From JBBRYK01 sp038237665 (GTDB lineage Bacteria; Actinomycetota; Thermoleophilia; Gaiellales; Gaiellaceae), in the NCBI GenBank assembly GCA_038237665.1, contig JBBRYK010000032.1, forward strand, positions 1-27,016: DNA of 27,016 bases, given 5' to 3'. Positions 6,614 through 13,560 of this stretch are shown here, piece after piece; the stretch's first letter is position 1; every line of letters begins with the position of its first letter. The position numbers were made by a program, and so were the translations under genes. The notes under the pieces were generated by a model, which was not told the DNA's origin, did not search any database, and saw nothing but the letters and a program-made list of their open reading frames with translations.

Positions 6614-7675
6614 GTGGCCGATGTCAAGCCGTTCCGCGCGCTGCGCTACGACGGGCGGAAGGCAGGCCCTCTGGAGACGCTGGTTGCTCCGCCGTACGAC
6701 GTGATCTCGCCTGCCGAGCGCGAGGAGTACCTGGCGCGAAGCCCGTACAACGTCGTCCATCTGACCCTGCCCGACTCCGAGGAGGAGGCCGCGCGGGAGT
6801 TCAAGGAATGGCAGCGCGAAGGGATCCTCGCCGCCGACGAGGGGCCGGCCGTGTGGGCCCTGTCACAGGACTACACCGGCCCAGACGGTGTCGCGCGAAC
6901 CCGCAACGGCATCGTCGCGGCCCTCGGCCTGGAGCCCTACAAGCGCCGGATCGTACTCCCGCACGAGCGCACGCACCGCGGGCCGAAGGAGGGCCGTCTG
7001 CGGCTCCTCCGCGCCACGCGTGCTCAGCTCGAGCCGATCTTTATCCTGCATCAAGGCCCGCCCTTCGAGCTGCCCGGGCGCGCGCCGGACCTGACCGTCG
7101 ACGGCACGCGGTTGTGGCGGCTCGAGGACGCCGCGCTGGACGACTTCGCCGACCGCCGGCTGCTGATCGCCGACGGTCACCATCGCTACGAGACGGCCCT
7201 CGCCTTCCACGAGGAGGACGGCTCGCCCGGGAGTGCGTACACGATGGCCGCTCTCGTCAGCACGCAGGAGGATGGCCTGACGATCTTCCCGACCCATCGC
7301 GTCGCCGGCCGCTTCTCGGGTGAGCTTCCGTACACGACCGACGACCCGCTGGAGCTCCTCCGCGATATCGAACAGCGCTCGCACGACCGCGCGGCAGTCG
7401 TGGTCGTGACACCTCGGGGGAGCGCCGTCGTCGAGGGCGACGGGATCGACACCGAGCTCGTCGAGCGGCTGGGGCCCGAAGACGTCTCGTATACGCCGCG
7501 GGTCGAGGACGCACTCGAGCCCGTGGAAAATGGCCAGGCGCAGGCGGCGTTTCTCCTGCGCCCGCCCTCGCTCGAGCAGGTGTGGTCCGTTGCGATGGAG
7601 GGCAGGACGATGCCGCAGAAGACAACGTACTTCTATCCCAAGCTCGTTTCCGGCCTCCTTTTCTTCAAGCTTTGA
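6614..7675 (+). CDS. DUF1015-family protein
   Basis: 353 aa. It has the family's N-terminal segment (VKPFRALRYD, VAPPYDVISPAEREEYLARSPYNVVHL), a central TGPDGVARTRNGIVAALGLE, and the signature IADGHHRYETALAF at about 183-196. It ends in KTTYFYPKLVSGLLFFKL, the usual DUF1015 C-terminus. Family members are typically around 400 aa; this one is somewhat short. No biochemical role is established that I can state with confidence. The fold has been likened to ParB/sulfiredoxin-type kinases, but that is not visible here. The 4-bp overlap TTGA with the next gene suggests translational coupling. ATG 6596 is an alternative start. Confidence 0.88.
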   Translation: MADVKPFRALRYDGRKAGPLETLVAPPYDVISPAEREEYLARSPYNVVHLTLPDSEEEAAREFKEWQREGILAADEGPAVWALSQDYTGPDGVARTRNGIVAALGLEPYKRRIVLPHERTHRGPKEGRLRLLRATRAQLEPIFILHQGPPFELPGRAPDLTVDGTRLWRLEDAALDDFADRRLLIADGHHRYETALAFHEEDGSPGSAYTMAALVSTQEDGLTIFPTHRVAGRFSGELPYTTDDPLELLRDIEQRSHDRAAVVVVTPRGSAVVEGDGIDTELVERLGPEDVSYTPRVEDALEPVENGQAQAAFLLRPPSLEQVWSVAMEGRTMPQKTTYFYPKLVSGLLFFKL

Positions 7676-8478
7676 ATCCCTGGCTCCAGCTGTGCCGCGA
7701 CGCCGCGGCGGACGTGCGCGGCGTGCTCCTGCGCCTTCCGACCCGTGGCGAACGCGAGCCCGTTCTCGGTGCGGGTCTGGGCGGGGACGACACGACGGCC
7801 ATCGATGCTGCCGCTGAGGAGGTCATCGTCGCGCGGCTCGAGGCGCTCCACGCTCGGGGCCACGACTTCACCCTCCTTTCCGAGGAGCTCGGTGAGCGCA
7901 GCTTCGGCGGCGGGACGACGCGCGTGGTCGTCGACCCGATCGACGGCTCCAACAACGCCAAACGGGGAATTCCGTTCTTCTCGTTCGCGCTGGCCGTGGC
8001 GGAGGGCGAGACGATGGGCGACGTCGTCTTCGGTTTCGTCCACGACTTCGGTACCGGTGAGGAGTGGACGGCCACGCGAGGCGCCGGCGCGCAGCTGAAC
8101 GGCGTTCCGCTCGGCAGCCAGCTGCCGAAGGAACGCCTCGAGATGCTCTCGTTCGAGGCGACCGAGACCGAGACGATCGCCGAGAAGGCGACCGCAATGG
8201 TCGGCGTCGCCGACCGGTTGCGCGTGATGGGCTCGCTTGCGCTCTCGCTCTGTCACCTCGCCGGCGGCCGCGTGGACGGCGTCTGCTCGCTGAAGGGAGC
8301 CCGGGCTGTCGACATCGCCGCCGCGCAGCTCCTGGTTCGCGAGCGCGGCCTGGCGATCGACCTCCCCGAGGCGCCGCCGTTCGACGACGCGCCGCTCGAC
8401 AACGTGAAGCGCTCCCGCGTCGTGGCCGCGGCAACGCCCGAGCTCTGCGCGAAGCTCTGGGCTGCCCTGTCCGCTTGA
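7672..8478 (+). CDS. Inositol monophosphatase-family phosphatase
   Basis: 268 aa. The Mg-dependent phosphatase motifs are present: SEE at 70-72, DPIDGSNNAKRG at 88-99 (metal ligands Asp88 and Asp91) and, near the C-terminus, GARAVDIAAAQLL with Asp214 in the place of the WDxAAG aspartate. The family dephosphorylates inositol phosphates, fructose 1,6-bisphosphate or PAP; the substrate cannot be assigned. The start is TTG 7672, which overlaps the DUF1015 stop as TTGA and gives a family-like N-terminus (NPWLQLCRDAAADVR); the frame also reads upstream to 7582. It is probably co-transcribed with DUF1015. Confidence 0.87.
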   Translation: MNPWLQLCRDAAADVRGVLLRLPTRGEREPVLGAGLGGDDTTAIDAAAEEVIVARLEALHARGHDFTLLSEELGERSFGGGTTRVVVDPIDGSNNAKRGIPFFSFALAVAEGETMGDVVFGFVHDFGTGEEWTATRGAGAQLNGVPLGSQLPKERLEMLSFEATETETIAEKATAMVGVADRLRVMGSLALSLCHLAGGRVDGVCSLKGARAVDIAAAQLLVRERGLAIDLPEAPPFDDAPLDNVKRSRVVAAATPELCAKLWAALSA

Positions 8479-8513
8479 AGCAGGTTCGGATCGGCTGCTC
8501 GGGGTGGCGTGTG

Positions 8514-8565
8514 CTAGGGGTCTGGTCGGCCGCTGCGCGGCATCGAGCGCTGAAACTGGGTTTAC
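8514..8565 (+). repeat. Interspersed hairpin repeat, copy B
   Basis: Blocks in order: CTAGGGGTC, four variable bases, the hairpin GCCGC-TGC-GCGGC (8529-8541), CATCGAGCGCT, then GAAACTGGGTTTAC. It differs from copy C (25791-25855) by lacking the segment TCGCTTTTCCCCG between the last two blocks. It lies in the 192-bp gap after the phosphatase gene. Confidence 0.75.
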
Positions 8566-8586
8566 TCGGACGGTGGGAAAGGTCGC

Positions 8587-8632
8587 TTGAACGAGGGACG
8601 CCAAACGGGGGACATTGTCCGCGTCCGACGCG
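8587..8632 (+). promoter_or_regulatory. Candidate promoter with two adjacent inverted repeats
   Basis: TTGAAC (8587-8592) and GACATT (8611-8616) are spaced 18 bp and could be -35/-10 elements for the gene at 8671. Two short perfect inverted repeats abut here: GGACATTGTCC (8610-8620) and CGCGTCCGACGCG (8620-8632). They could be operator half-sites or a 5'-leader hairpin. Confidence 0.3.
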
Positions 8633-8658
8633 ACGATGACAGAGGAACAGGCAACCAA

Positions 8659-8664
8659 AAGGAG
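8659..8664 (+). promoter_or_regulatory. Strong Shine-Dalgarno site
   Basis: AAGGAG with 6 nt to the ATG at 8671. It is one of very few strong sites in the window and fixes the start of the small gene, although the frame stays open upstream to 8587. Confidence 0.7.
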
Positions 8665-8670
8665 TGGGTG

Positions 8671-8913
8671 ATGCGTGACGACTGGACGGCTCTGGAAGGT
8701 GGAAAGGTCGAAACCGTGGAGGCGGGTGACGAGCCGGTCGAATCCGAGGAGGGACGGCAGGTTCGCGAATGGCGGCTGGCGCAGTTCGCGGGGCTCGGCT
8801 TCGGGCTCGCCGACGCGCTGCTGCTCGGGTCCTCCAACGTCGACCTCGGCGAGACGAGGAAGTTGATCGGCCTCGGTTGCCCGGCCAGGACGGCCGCGGA
8901 GATCCTGCTCTAA
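8671..8913 (+). CDS. Small acidic-N-terminus protein of unknown function
   Basis: 80 aa. The first 30 residues are rich in Glu/Asp and look disordered (DDWTALEGGKVETVEAGDE). The rest, REWRLAQFAGLGFGLADALL and DLGETRKLIGLGCPARTAAEIL, looks like two or three short helices with a conserved-looking GCP near the end. I do not recognise the family; small actinobacterial proteins with a W-R-x-x-QF-x-x-LG and GCP pattern seem similar from memory only. There is no membrane segment. It stands alone with its own leader, candidate promoter and strong ribosome binding site, unlike its leaderless neighbours, which suggests different regulation or high expression. Confidence 0.75.
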   Translation: MRDDWTALEGGKVETVEAGDEPVESEEGRQVREWRLAQFAGLGFGLADALLLGSSNVDLGETRKLIGLGCPARTAAEILL

Positions 8914-8936
8914 GGGGCACGGGACCGGCACGCGTC

Positions 8937-8942
8937 TAAGAT
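8937..8942 (+). promoter_or_regulatory. -10-like box, leaderless type, before the secreted-protein gene
   Basis: TAAGAT ends 7 nt before the GTG at 8950, with no Shine-Dalgarno sequence between. Confidence 0.5.
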
Positions 8943-8949
8943 CGGCGCA

Positions 8950-9309
8950 GTGCTGACGCTGCTTGCTGCGCTGGCGGTCTCAGCCGCCCCGTTCAAGTTG
9001 ACGCTGACCGCCCCGACGCACACCCCGAAGGCCGGCTCACGGTGGAGCTACTCGGTGCACATCGCCGATGCAGCGGGCAAGCCGATCCGTGGCTACATCA
9101 CGGCCCAGGTGGTCGATCCGTTCGGGGGCGCCCATGCGGTCGAGTTCGGCTCGACCACGAAGCCGATCGTCAACGTTCGCTTCACCGGCACCTTTCGCGA
9201 CTTCGTCGATTGGCCTTCGGAGTCGCGTGGTTTCAGGCTGAACTTCCGCGTGACGGTGGCGAGCGGAGGCAAGGCGATGCGCGTCAACTACTGGATCAAG
9301 CCGCGATGA
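8950..9309 (+). CDS. Small secreted protein, beta-rich domain
   Basis: 119 aa beginning with a short hydrophobic segment (MLTLLAALAVSAA) that could be a signal peptide lacking a strongly charged n-region, with possible cleavage after the AA at 12-13. The mature part (FKLTLTAPTHTPKAGSRWSYSVHI, then repeated hydrophobic/polar alternation to VNYWIKP) looks like one Ig-like or fibronectin-like beta domain. No lipobox and no catalytic motif are seen. It overlaps the ABC ATPase gene by 4 bp (ATGA), so the two are probably translated together. A role at the cell surface linked to that transporter is inference. Confidence 0.75.
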   Translation: MLTLLAALAVSAAPFKLTLTAPTHTPKAGSRWSYSVHIADAAGKPIRGYITAQVVDPFGGAHAVEFGSTTKPIVNVRFTGTFRDFVDWPSESRGFRLNFRVTVASGGKAMRVNYWIKPR

Positions 9310-10013
9310 CCCGGGCGGGCGGCGGAGTCGAGGTCCGCCTCGACCACGTCGCCAAGTCGTTCGAGGACGGCCGCATCGTCGCGCTCGAGGACGTGTCACT
9401 GCGGGTCGAGGCCGGCGAGTTCGTCGCTCTGACCGGGCCTTCCGGCTGCGGCAAGAGCACGCTGCTGAACCTGATCGGCGCCCTCGACCGGCCGGATCGC
9501 GGCACGATCGAGGTGGGAGGCGAGCGTGTCGACACCTTGTCGAACGCCGCCGAGTACCGGGCAGCCACGGTGGGCTTCGTCTTCCAGTTCCACAACCTGA
9601 TCGGGACGCTGACGGCGCTCGAGAACGCGCAGGTGCCGATGTTCGGCCGCGGGCCCGGCCGCGCTGAACGGGAAGCGCGGGCCGCGAGCCTCCTGCGTGA
9701 GGTGGGGCTCGCGGAGCGCATGCAGAGTTACCCGGGGACGCTCTCGGGAGGTGAGCGCCAGCGCGTCGCGCTTGCGCGGGCGCTTGCCAACGGGCCCAGG
9801 GTATTGCTCGCCGACGAGCCGACGGGCGCGCTCGACTCGGCCACGGGGGCACAGATCGTCGAGCTCCTGCAGCGCATCCGCAACGAGCACCGGATGACGG
9901 TGTTCCTGGTCACGAACGACGATTTCGTCGCCGAGGCGGCCGATCGAGTCCTGCGCATGCGGGACGGTGCGATCGACCCTTCTACTCGTGGCGAAGTGCT
10001 TCGATCGGCGTGA
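9306..10013 (+). CDS. ABC transporter ATP-binding protein, LolD/MacB type
   Basis: 235 aa. Walker A GPSGCGKS at 44-51, Q-loop glutamine in FVFQFHNL (about 94), signature LSGGE at 146-150, Walker B LLADEP at 167-172 and D-loop ALD are intact. The sequence is typical of the LolD/MacB/FtsE-like group that pairs with FtsX-like permeases: it reads GALDRPDRG after Walker A and DEPTGALDS after Walker B. The ATG overlaps the stop of the secreted-protein gene. The likely partner permease is encoded on the opposite strand immediately downstream, and the two coding regions overlap by 32 bp at their 3' ends. The open frame upstream to 9042 is not coding. Confidence 0.92.
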   Translation: MTRAGGGVEVRLDHVAKSFEDGRIVALEDVSLRVEAGEFVALTGPSGCGKSTLLNLIGALDRPDRGTIEVGGERVDTLSNAAEYRAATVGFVFQFHNLIGTLTALENAQVPMFGRGPGRAEREARAASLLREVGLAERMQSYPGTLSGGERQRVALARALANGPRVLLADEPTGALDSATGAQIVELLQRIRNEHRMTVFLVTNDDFVAEAADRVLRMRDGAIDPSTRGEVLRSA

Positions 10014-11082
10014 GTCGAGTGGCTCGCCACGCCGGATAGAGCGCGCCGAGCAGGCCGACGCCGAGCGCGAACGCGAGGCCCCAGGCGAAGACCGCCGGAG
10101 TGAAGTCGGGGGTCACGAGCGTCGAGAGCCCACCGTGCCTAGTGAAGAGCTTGGCGCCGGCGTAGCCGAGCACGAGGCCGACGGTGAGGCCCGCCGCCCC
10201 GATCCCGAGCGCCTCGCTGACGATCAGCCCGGCGATCCGCCGAGTCGGCCAGCCGACCGCGCGCAGGATGCCGATCTCCCGGACGCGCTCGAACACCGAC
10301 ATGGCCATCGTGTTGGTGACCGCGATCCCGCCCACGATCAAGGCGAGCAGTGAAAAGATCCACCCCGCCTGGAGGATCAGGCGGCTCGAGGTGTCGATCT
10401 TGACCGCCTGGCCCGGCTCGGTGACCGCGATCAGCCCGGTGAAGCGCCGCTCGAGCCGGTGAGCAACGGCGTTCGGCCTCGAGCCGTGGCGGACGACGAC
10501 GGCGATCGTCGTGATGTCGCCCGGGCGGTCCGCGAGCGCCTGGACGACCGGCAGCGGGAGGACGGCACCGATGTCCTCGAAGCGGTCCCCGGTGTGGTAG
10601 AGCCCGGCCACGCGGAAGCGCCGTCGGCGAACGACCACCATGTCGCCCGGCCGCTTGCGGAGCCCTGAGCGGTCGCCGACGAGAATCTCGCCCTCGCCTC
10701 CGCGCGTGCCGGCGGTGATCACCAGCCGGCGCCAAGTGAACTCGCCGCGGTCGAAGCCGAAGATGAGGAACGAGTCTCTGTTCTCAACCTTCCCGACGCG
10801 CAGGAAGATTCGGGCGGTCGCCGTCACGTCGCGGTCCGCGGCGACGCGCTGGGCCAGCGACTCGGGCAGCAGCGACCTGGTCAGGTCGGCCGCGCCCTCC
10901 TGGAAGAGCCCGAAGTCCGAACGGCCGACGTGGATCAGGTCCTTCGCCGTGTGCCGCACGCCGTTCGCGATCGAGAGCAGCGCCACGATCAGGCCGACCC
11001 CGATCGCTACTCCCGCGGCCGTCAGCGTGGTTCGGAATGGCCGCCGGAGGAGATTCTTCAGCACCAGCCCCAGCCACGTCAC
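9982..11082 (-). CDS. ABC transporter permease, FtsX/MacB-like
   Basis: 366 aa with the four-helix MacB layout. One N-terminal membrane span (VLKNLLRRPFRTTLTAAGVAIGVGLIVALLS region) is followed by a large extracellular domain of about 200 residues, then three C-terminal spans with the FtsX motif (AMSVFERVREIGILRAVGWPTRRI split around 275-300) and a final ATRLTPIEALRHE. Such permeases act as mechanotransmitters for export or lipoprotein work with a LolD/MacB-type ATPase. The start is GTG 11082, giving the family-type VTWLGLVLKNLLRRPFR N-terminus; the frame runs on to 11163 into mrp. It is divergent from mrp (34 bp) and convergent with its likely ATPase. Confidence 0.88.
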   Translation of the reverse strand: MTWLGLVLKNLLRRPFRTTLTAAGVAIGVGLIVALLSIANGVRHTAKDLIHVGRSDFGLFQEGAADLTRSLLPESLAQRVAADRDVTATARIFLRVGKVENRDSFLIFGFDRGEFTWRRLVITAGTRGGEGEILVGDRSGLRKRPGDMVVVRRRRFRVAGLYHTGDRFEDIGAVLPLPVVQALADRPGDITTIAVVVRHGSRPNAVAHRLERRFTGLIAVTEPGQAVKIDTSSRLILQAGWIFSLLALIVGGIAVTNTMAMSVFERVREIGILRAVGWPTRRIAGLIVSEALGIGAAGLTVGLVLGYAGAKLFTRHGGLSTLVTPDFTPAVFAWGLAFALGVGLLGALYPAWRATRLTPIEALRHE

Positions 11083-11088
11083 AGCGTG

Positions 11089-11109
11089 ATTCTCGCGCGT
11101 TGCTAGGCT
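11089..11109. promoter_or_regulatory. Divergent leaderless-type promoter boxes, permease and mrp
   Basis: On the plus strand TAGGCT (11104-11109) ends 7 nt before the mrp ATG. On the minus strand GAGAAT (11094-11089) ends 6 nt before the permease GTG. Only 34 bp separate the start codons, so -35 regions would overlap the opposite gene and the two promoters may compete. Confidence 0.4.
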
Positions 11110-11116
11110 CGATCGC

Positions 11117-12181
11117 ATGGAGCCGACACGCGAAGCCGTTCTCGAGGCTCTCGGCCGCGTCATCGATCCGGAGCTGCATCAGCCAGTCACCGAGCTCGAC
11201 ATGGTCCGGGACATCCGGATCAACGGGCCGGACGTGGCCGTGACGATCGCGCTCACCGTTGTCGGCTGTCCACTCCGATCGAGCTTCGAGGAGCAGGTGG
11301 GACGCGAGGTCGGCGGCCTCGAGGGTGTGCGGTCGGTCCGGCTCGACTTCGACGTGATGAGCCCCGACGAGAAGGCGGCGCTGACGCAGAAGCTCCGCGG
11401 CGGCGTTTCGGAGCGCAGCAGCGGCATTTCCGTCGACGCCTCCACCCGTGTCCTGGCGGTGGCCAGCGGCAAGGGTGGGGTGGGCAAATCGACGCTCACC
11501 GTCAACCTGGCCGCGGCGCTCGGTCAAGCGGGCCAGCGCGTCGGCGTGCTCGACGCGGACATCTACGGCCACTCGATCCCGCACATGCTCGGCATCAAGC
11601 AGAAGCCGGTCGTCGTCGACAAGATGATCGTTCCGCCGGTCCGCGGTGGCCTGAAGCTGATGTCGATCGGCTTCTTCCTCGACGAGAACGCTCCCGTCAT
11701 GTGGCGCGGGCCGATGCTCCATCGCGCCCTCGAACAGTTTCTCTCCGACGTCCATTGGGGTGAGCTCGACGTGCTGCTCGTGGACATGCCCCCGGGCACC
11801 GGCGACGTCTCCATCTCGCTCGGCCAGCTGCTGCCGCGGGCGGAGGCCGTGATCGTCACCACCCCGCAGCCGCTTGCCCAGGAGGTCGCGGTGCGCGCGG
11901 CGCTGATGGCTCAGAAGACGAACCTTCGCGTGATCGGCGTGGTCGAGAACATGAGCTCGGAGGTGTTCGGCTCGGGCGGCGGCGACCTCCTCGCCGCTCG
12001 CCTCGGCGTTCCACTGCTCGGCCGTATTCCGCTCGACACGCGGCTCCGCGAGTGCGGCGATGCGGGCGAGCCGCTCGTCTGGGCGGCGCCGAACTCCCCG
12101 ACGGCGCGCACGATCATCGACCTCGCCGAAGTGGTCGCGGCAACCCGGCAGACCTTCAAGCCGTTGCCGCTGGTGTCCTGA
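11117..12181 (+). CDS. mrp: Mrp/NBP35-family Fe-S cluster carrier ATPase
   Basis: 354 aa. The N-terminal MIP18/DUF59 domain (about 1-90) has VIDPELHQPVTELDMV and the conserved Cys51 in VGCPL. The ParA-like ATPase domain follows, with the deviant Walker A GKGGVGKS at 118-125, DADIYGHSIP at 146-155 and DMPPGTGD at 223-230. The family binds and delivers [4Fe-4S] clusters. The usual C-terminal CxxC, which bridges the cluster in a dimer, would lie after VVENMS (275-280); here the chain passes at once into EVFGSGGGD, so the CxxC loop is missing. Actinobacterial Mrp proteins often lack it. A TAGGCT box 7 nt before the ATG suggests a leaderless transcript. It is overlapped by the next gene (CTGA). 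Confidence 0.92.
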   Translation: MEPTREAVLEALGRVIDPELHQPVTELDMVRDIRINGPDVAVTIALTVVGCPLRSSFEEQVGREVGGLEGVRSVRLDFDVMSPDEKAALTQKLRGGVSERSSGISVDASTRVLAVASGKGGVGKSTLTVNLAAALGQAGQRVGVLDADIYGHSIPHMLGIKQKPVVVDKMIVPPVRGGLKLMSIGFFLDENAPVMWRGPMLHRALEQFLSDVHWGELDVLLVDMPPGTGDVSISLGQLLPRAEAVIVTTPQPLAQEVAVRAALMAQKTNLRVIGVVENMSSEVFGSGGGDLLAARLGVPLLGRIPLDTRLRECGDAGEPLVWAAPNSPTARTIIDLAEVVAATRQTFKPLPLVS

Positions 12182-12915
12182 ACCCGGAGCAGGCCCTTCC
12201 GCATCTCAGCGCGCTCGGGTTCGACGAGGCCGCCGCGCAGACCCTCGCCGACCACTTCCTCGACGCCGAGCGCCGCGGGAAGCGCGGACACGGCCTGATC
12301 CGCGCCGAGCGGATCGCCGAGCACACCTTCGATCCTCGCGCCCGGCCCGAGCGGACGGTCGCGGAGGCCGCCTACGAGCGCTGGCACGGACGAGGGGCGA
12401 TCGGCTACCTCGTGCTCTCGGCGATCTGTGCCGCCCAGCTCGCCGAGCCTCCCGAGCGCGCTCGGCTGGTCGTCGCGGCGCCGTGCTTCCCGACCGGCGT
12501 GCTGGGCTACTGGACGCGCCGGCTGGCCGAAGGAGGGCTCGTTGCCGTTCTGACGGCGACGTCGCCGCGGCGCCTCGGCCATCCCGGCGGCGGCCCGCCG
12601 CTGACCGGAACCAACCCGATCTCGGTCGGCATCCCGAGCTCGGAGGGCAAGCCTGTCGTCACCGACGTCTCGATGGGGGCAGTCACGTTCGGCGACGTCC
12701 TGGCCGGAGCCGCGACCGACGAGGAGCTCGTTCCGTTCGGTGGCAAGCAGGCGCACAAGGCGTTCGCCCTGGCCGTCGGCCTGCAGTTGCTCGTCGACTC
12801 GCTCGCCGGCGGCGAGCACTTCGGAATCGTGCTGCTGGTCGCGCGTCCGGAAGGGGATCCCGTGCCGGCGCTACGTGAACTCGCCGTAGGGCTCAGGCTG
12901 CCCGGCGACGGCTGA
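12178..12915 (+). CDS. Compact Ldh_2 (malate/L-lactate dehydrogenase)-family protein
   Basis: About 245 aa. Family landmarks are the N-terminal LADHFLDAERRGKRGHGLIR (in the place of ADLRGxxSHGxxR), HPGGGPPLTGTNPISVGIPS (137-155, the GTNP motif of the NAD(P)-binding region), VVTDVSMGAVTFGDVLAG (160-177) and GGK...KAFALAVGLQLLVDSLAG (188-211). Usual members have 330-360 aa. Here SHG reads GHG, and the NHxG loop that carries a catalytic histidine reads CFPTG (103-107), so standard dehydrogenase activity is doubtful. No ATG/GTG/TTG is in frame near the match; CTG 12178, overlapping the mrp stop as CTGA, is the best start. The alternative is a far upstream GTG at 12052 inside mrp. It overlaps the convergent cupin gene by 45 bp. 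Confidence 0.75.
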   Translation: MNPEQALPHLSALGFDEAAAQTLADHFLDAERRGKRGHGLIRAERIAEHTFDPRARPERTVAEAAYERWHGRGAIGYLVLSAICAAQLAEPPERARLVVAAPCFPTGVLGYWTRRLAEGGLVAVLTATSPRRLGHPGGGPPLTGTNPISVGIPSSEGKPVVTDVSMGAVTFGDVLAGAATDEELVPFGGKQAHKAFALAVGLQLLVDSLAGGEHFGIVLLVARPEGDPVPALRELAVGLRLPGDG

Positions 12916-13560
12916 TTCGAAGCGCGGGTCTCCGCGCAGGGCGGCGAAGTCCTCGTCCTTCTGGGCCCACTCGCGCATCTTCGGGTCGAGTTCGAAGCCG
13001 CGAGCGAGGTGCTGGAGCGCCGCGTCGAGCTCGCCCGAGCGCGCCTCGAAGCACGCCAGGTTGTAGAGGAGCGACGGGTGATCGGGGAGGCGCTCGAGCC
13101 CGTCTCGGACGACCGAGGCTGCGCCCGCGAAGTCCCCGGCGCCGTGCCGCTCGATCGCGGGCGCGACCCATTCCCACGCCGAAGGTGTGAAGACCTCTCC
13201 GCGGGTCCCGCCGAGCGCGAGGATGACGGTGCCGTCCGCGGCGGCTGTGGCCTTTCGCCTGGCCGCGGGGTCACGCACGAAGATGAACGTCCCCGGGGGC
13301 GCGTCGGTCTCCTCGCCGGCAATCGTGAACGTCGCGCGGCCGGAGACGACCACATAGAGCTCCTCCTGGGTGCCGGAGCCGCCCGAGCCGAGCTCGTCGT
13401 GCTCCTCGATCACGAGCTTGCCCGCGTCGCCGGCGAAGGCGTTGACGCCGAAGGCCTCGATTCCGAAGCAGCGGCGGATGGGCAGCCACGTCACGCCCTG
13501 GAAGCTCGGCACGCGGTCGAGCTGGTTCAGGTGAGCGACCTCGTACGGGTGCTCCGTCAT
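12871..13560 (-). CDS. Cupin-TPR protein, paralogue 2
   Basis: 229 aa. The first two thirds form a cupin barrel: FGIEAFGVNAF, an EELYVVVSGRATFTIAGEE motif with PPGTFIFVRDP (about 68-100). The rest is a TPR-like helical repeat (LPDHPSLLYNLACFEARSGE, ALQHLARGFELDP) ending in DEDFAALRGDPRFE. The protein upstream (13557-14210) is a clear homologue over its whole length. The pattern cupin plus TPR-type tail suggests a small-molecule sensor or assembly protein; no catalytic residues can be assigned. The ATG overlaps the upstream stop (ATGA), and its 3' end overlaps the Ldh_2-like gene. The function is unknown. Confidence 0.85.
   Translation of the reverse strand: MTEHPYEVAHLNQLDRVPSFQGVTWLPIRRCFGIEAFGVNAFAGDAGKLVIEEHDELGSGGSGTQEELYVVVSGRATFTIAGEETDAPPGTFIFVRDPAARRKATAAADGTVILALGGTRGEVFTPSAWEWVAPAIERHGAGDFAGAASVVRDGLERLPDHPSLLYNLACFEARSGELDAALQHLARGFELDPKMREWAQKDEDFAALRGDPRFESAVAGQPEPYGEFT

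Noticed and set aside
9037..9852. Minus-strand frame opposite the ABC ATPase
   Set aside because: Arg/Ala-rich shadow of the ATPase gene with no recognisable motif.
12052..12177. GTG at 12052 as start of the Ldh_2-like gene
   Set aside because: It would add 42 residues wholly within mrp, Arg/Pro-rich and unlike the family; CTG 12178 fits the family N-terminus and the 4-bp overlap.
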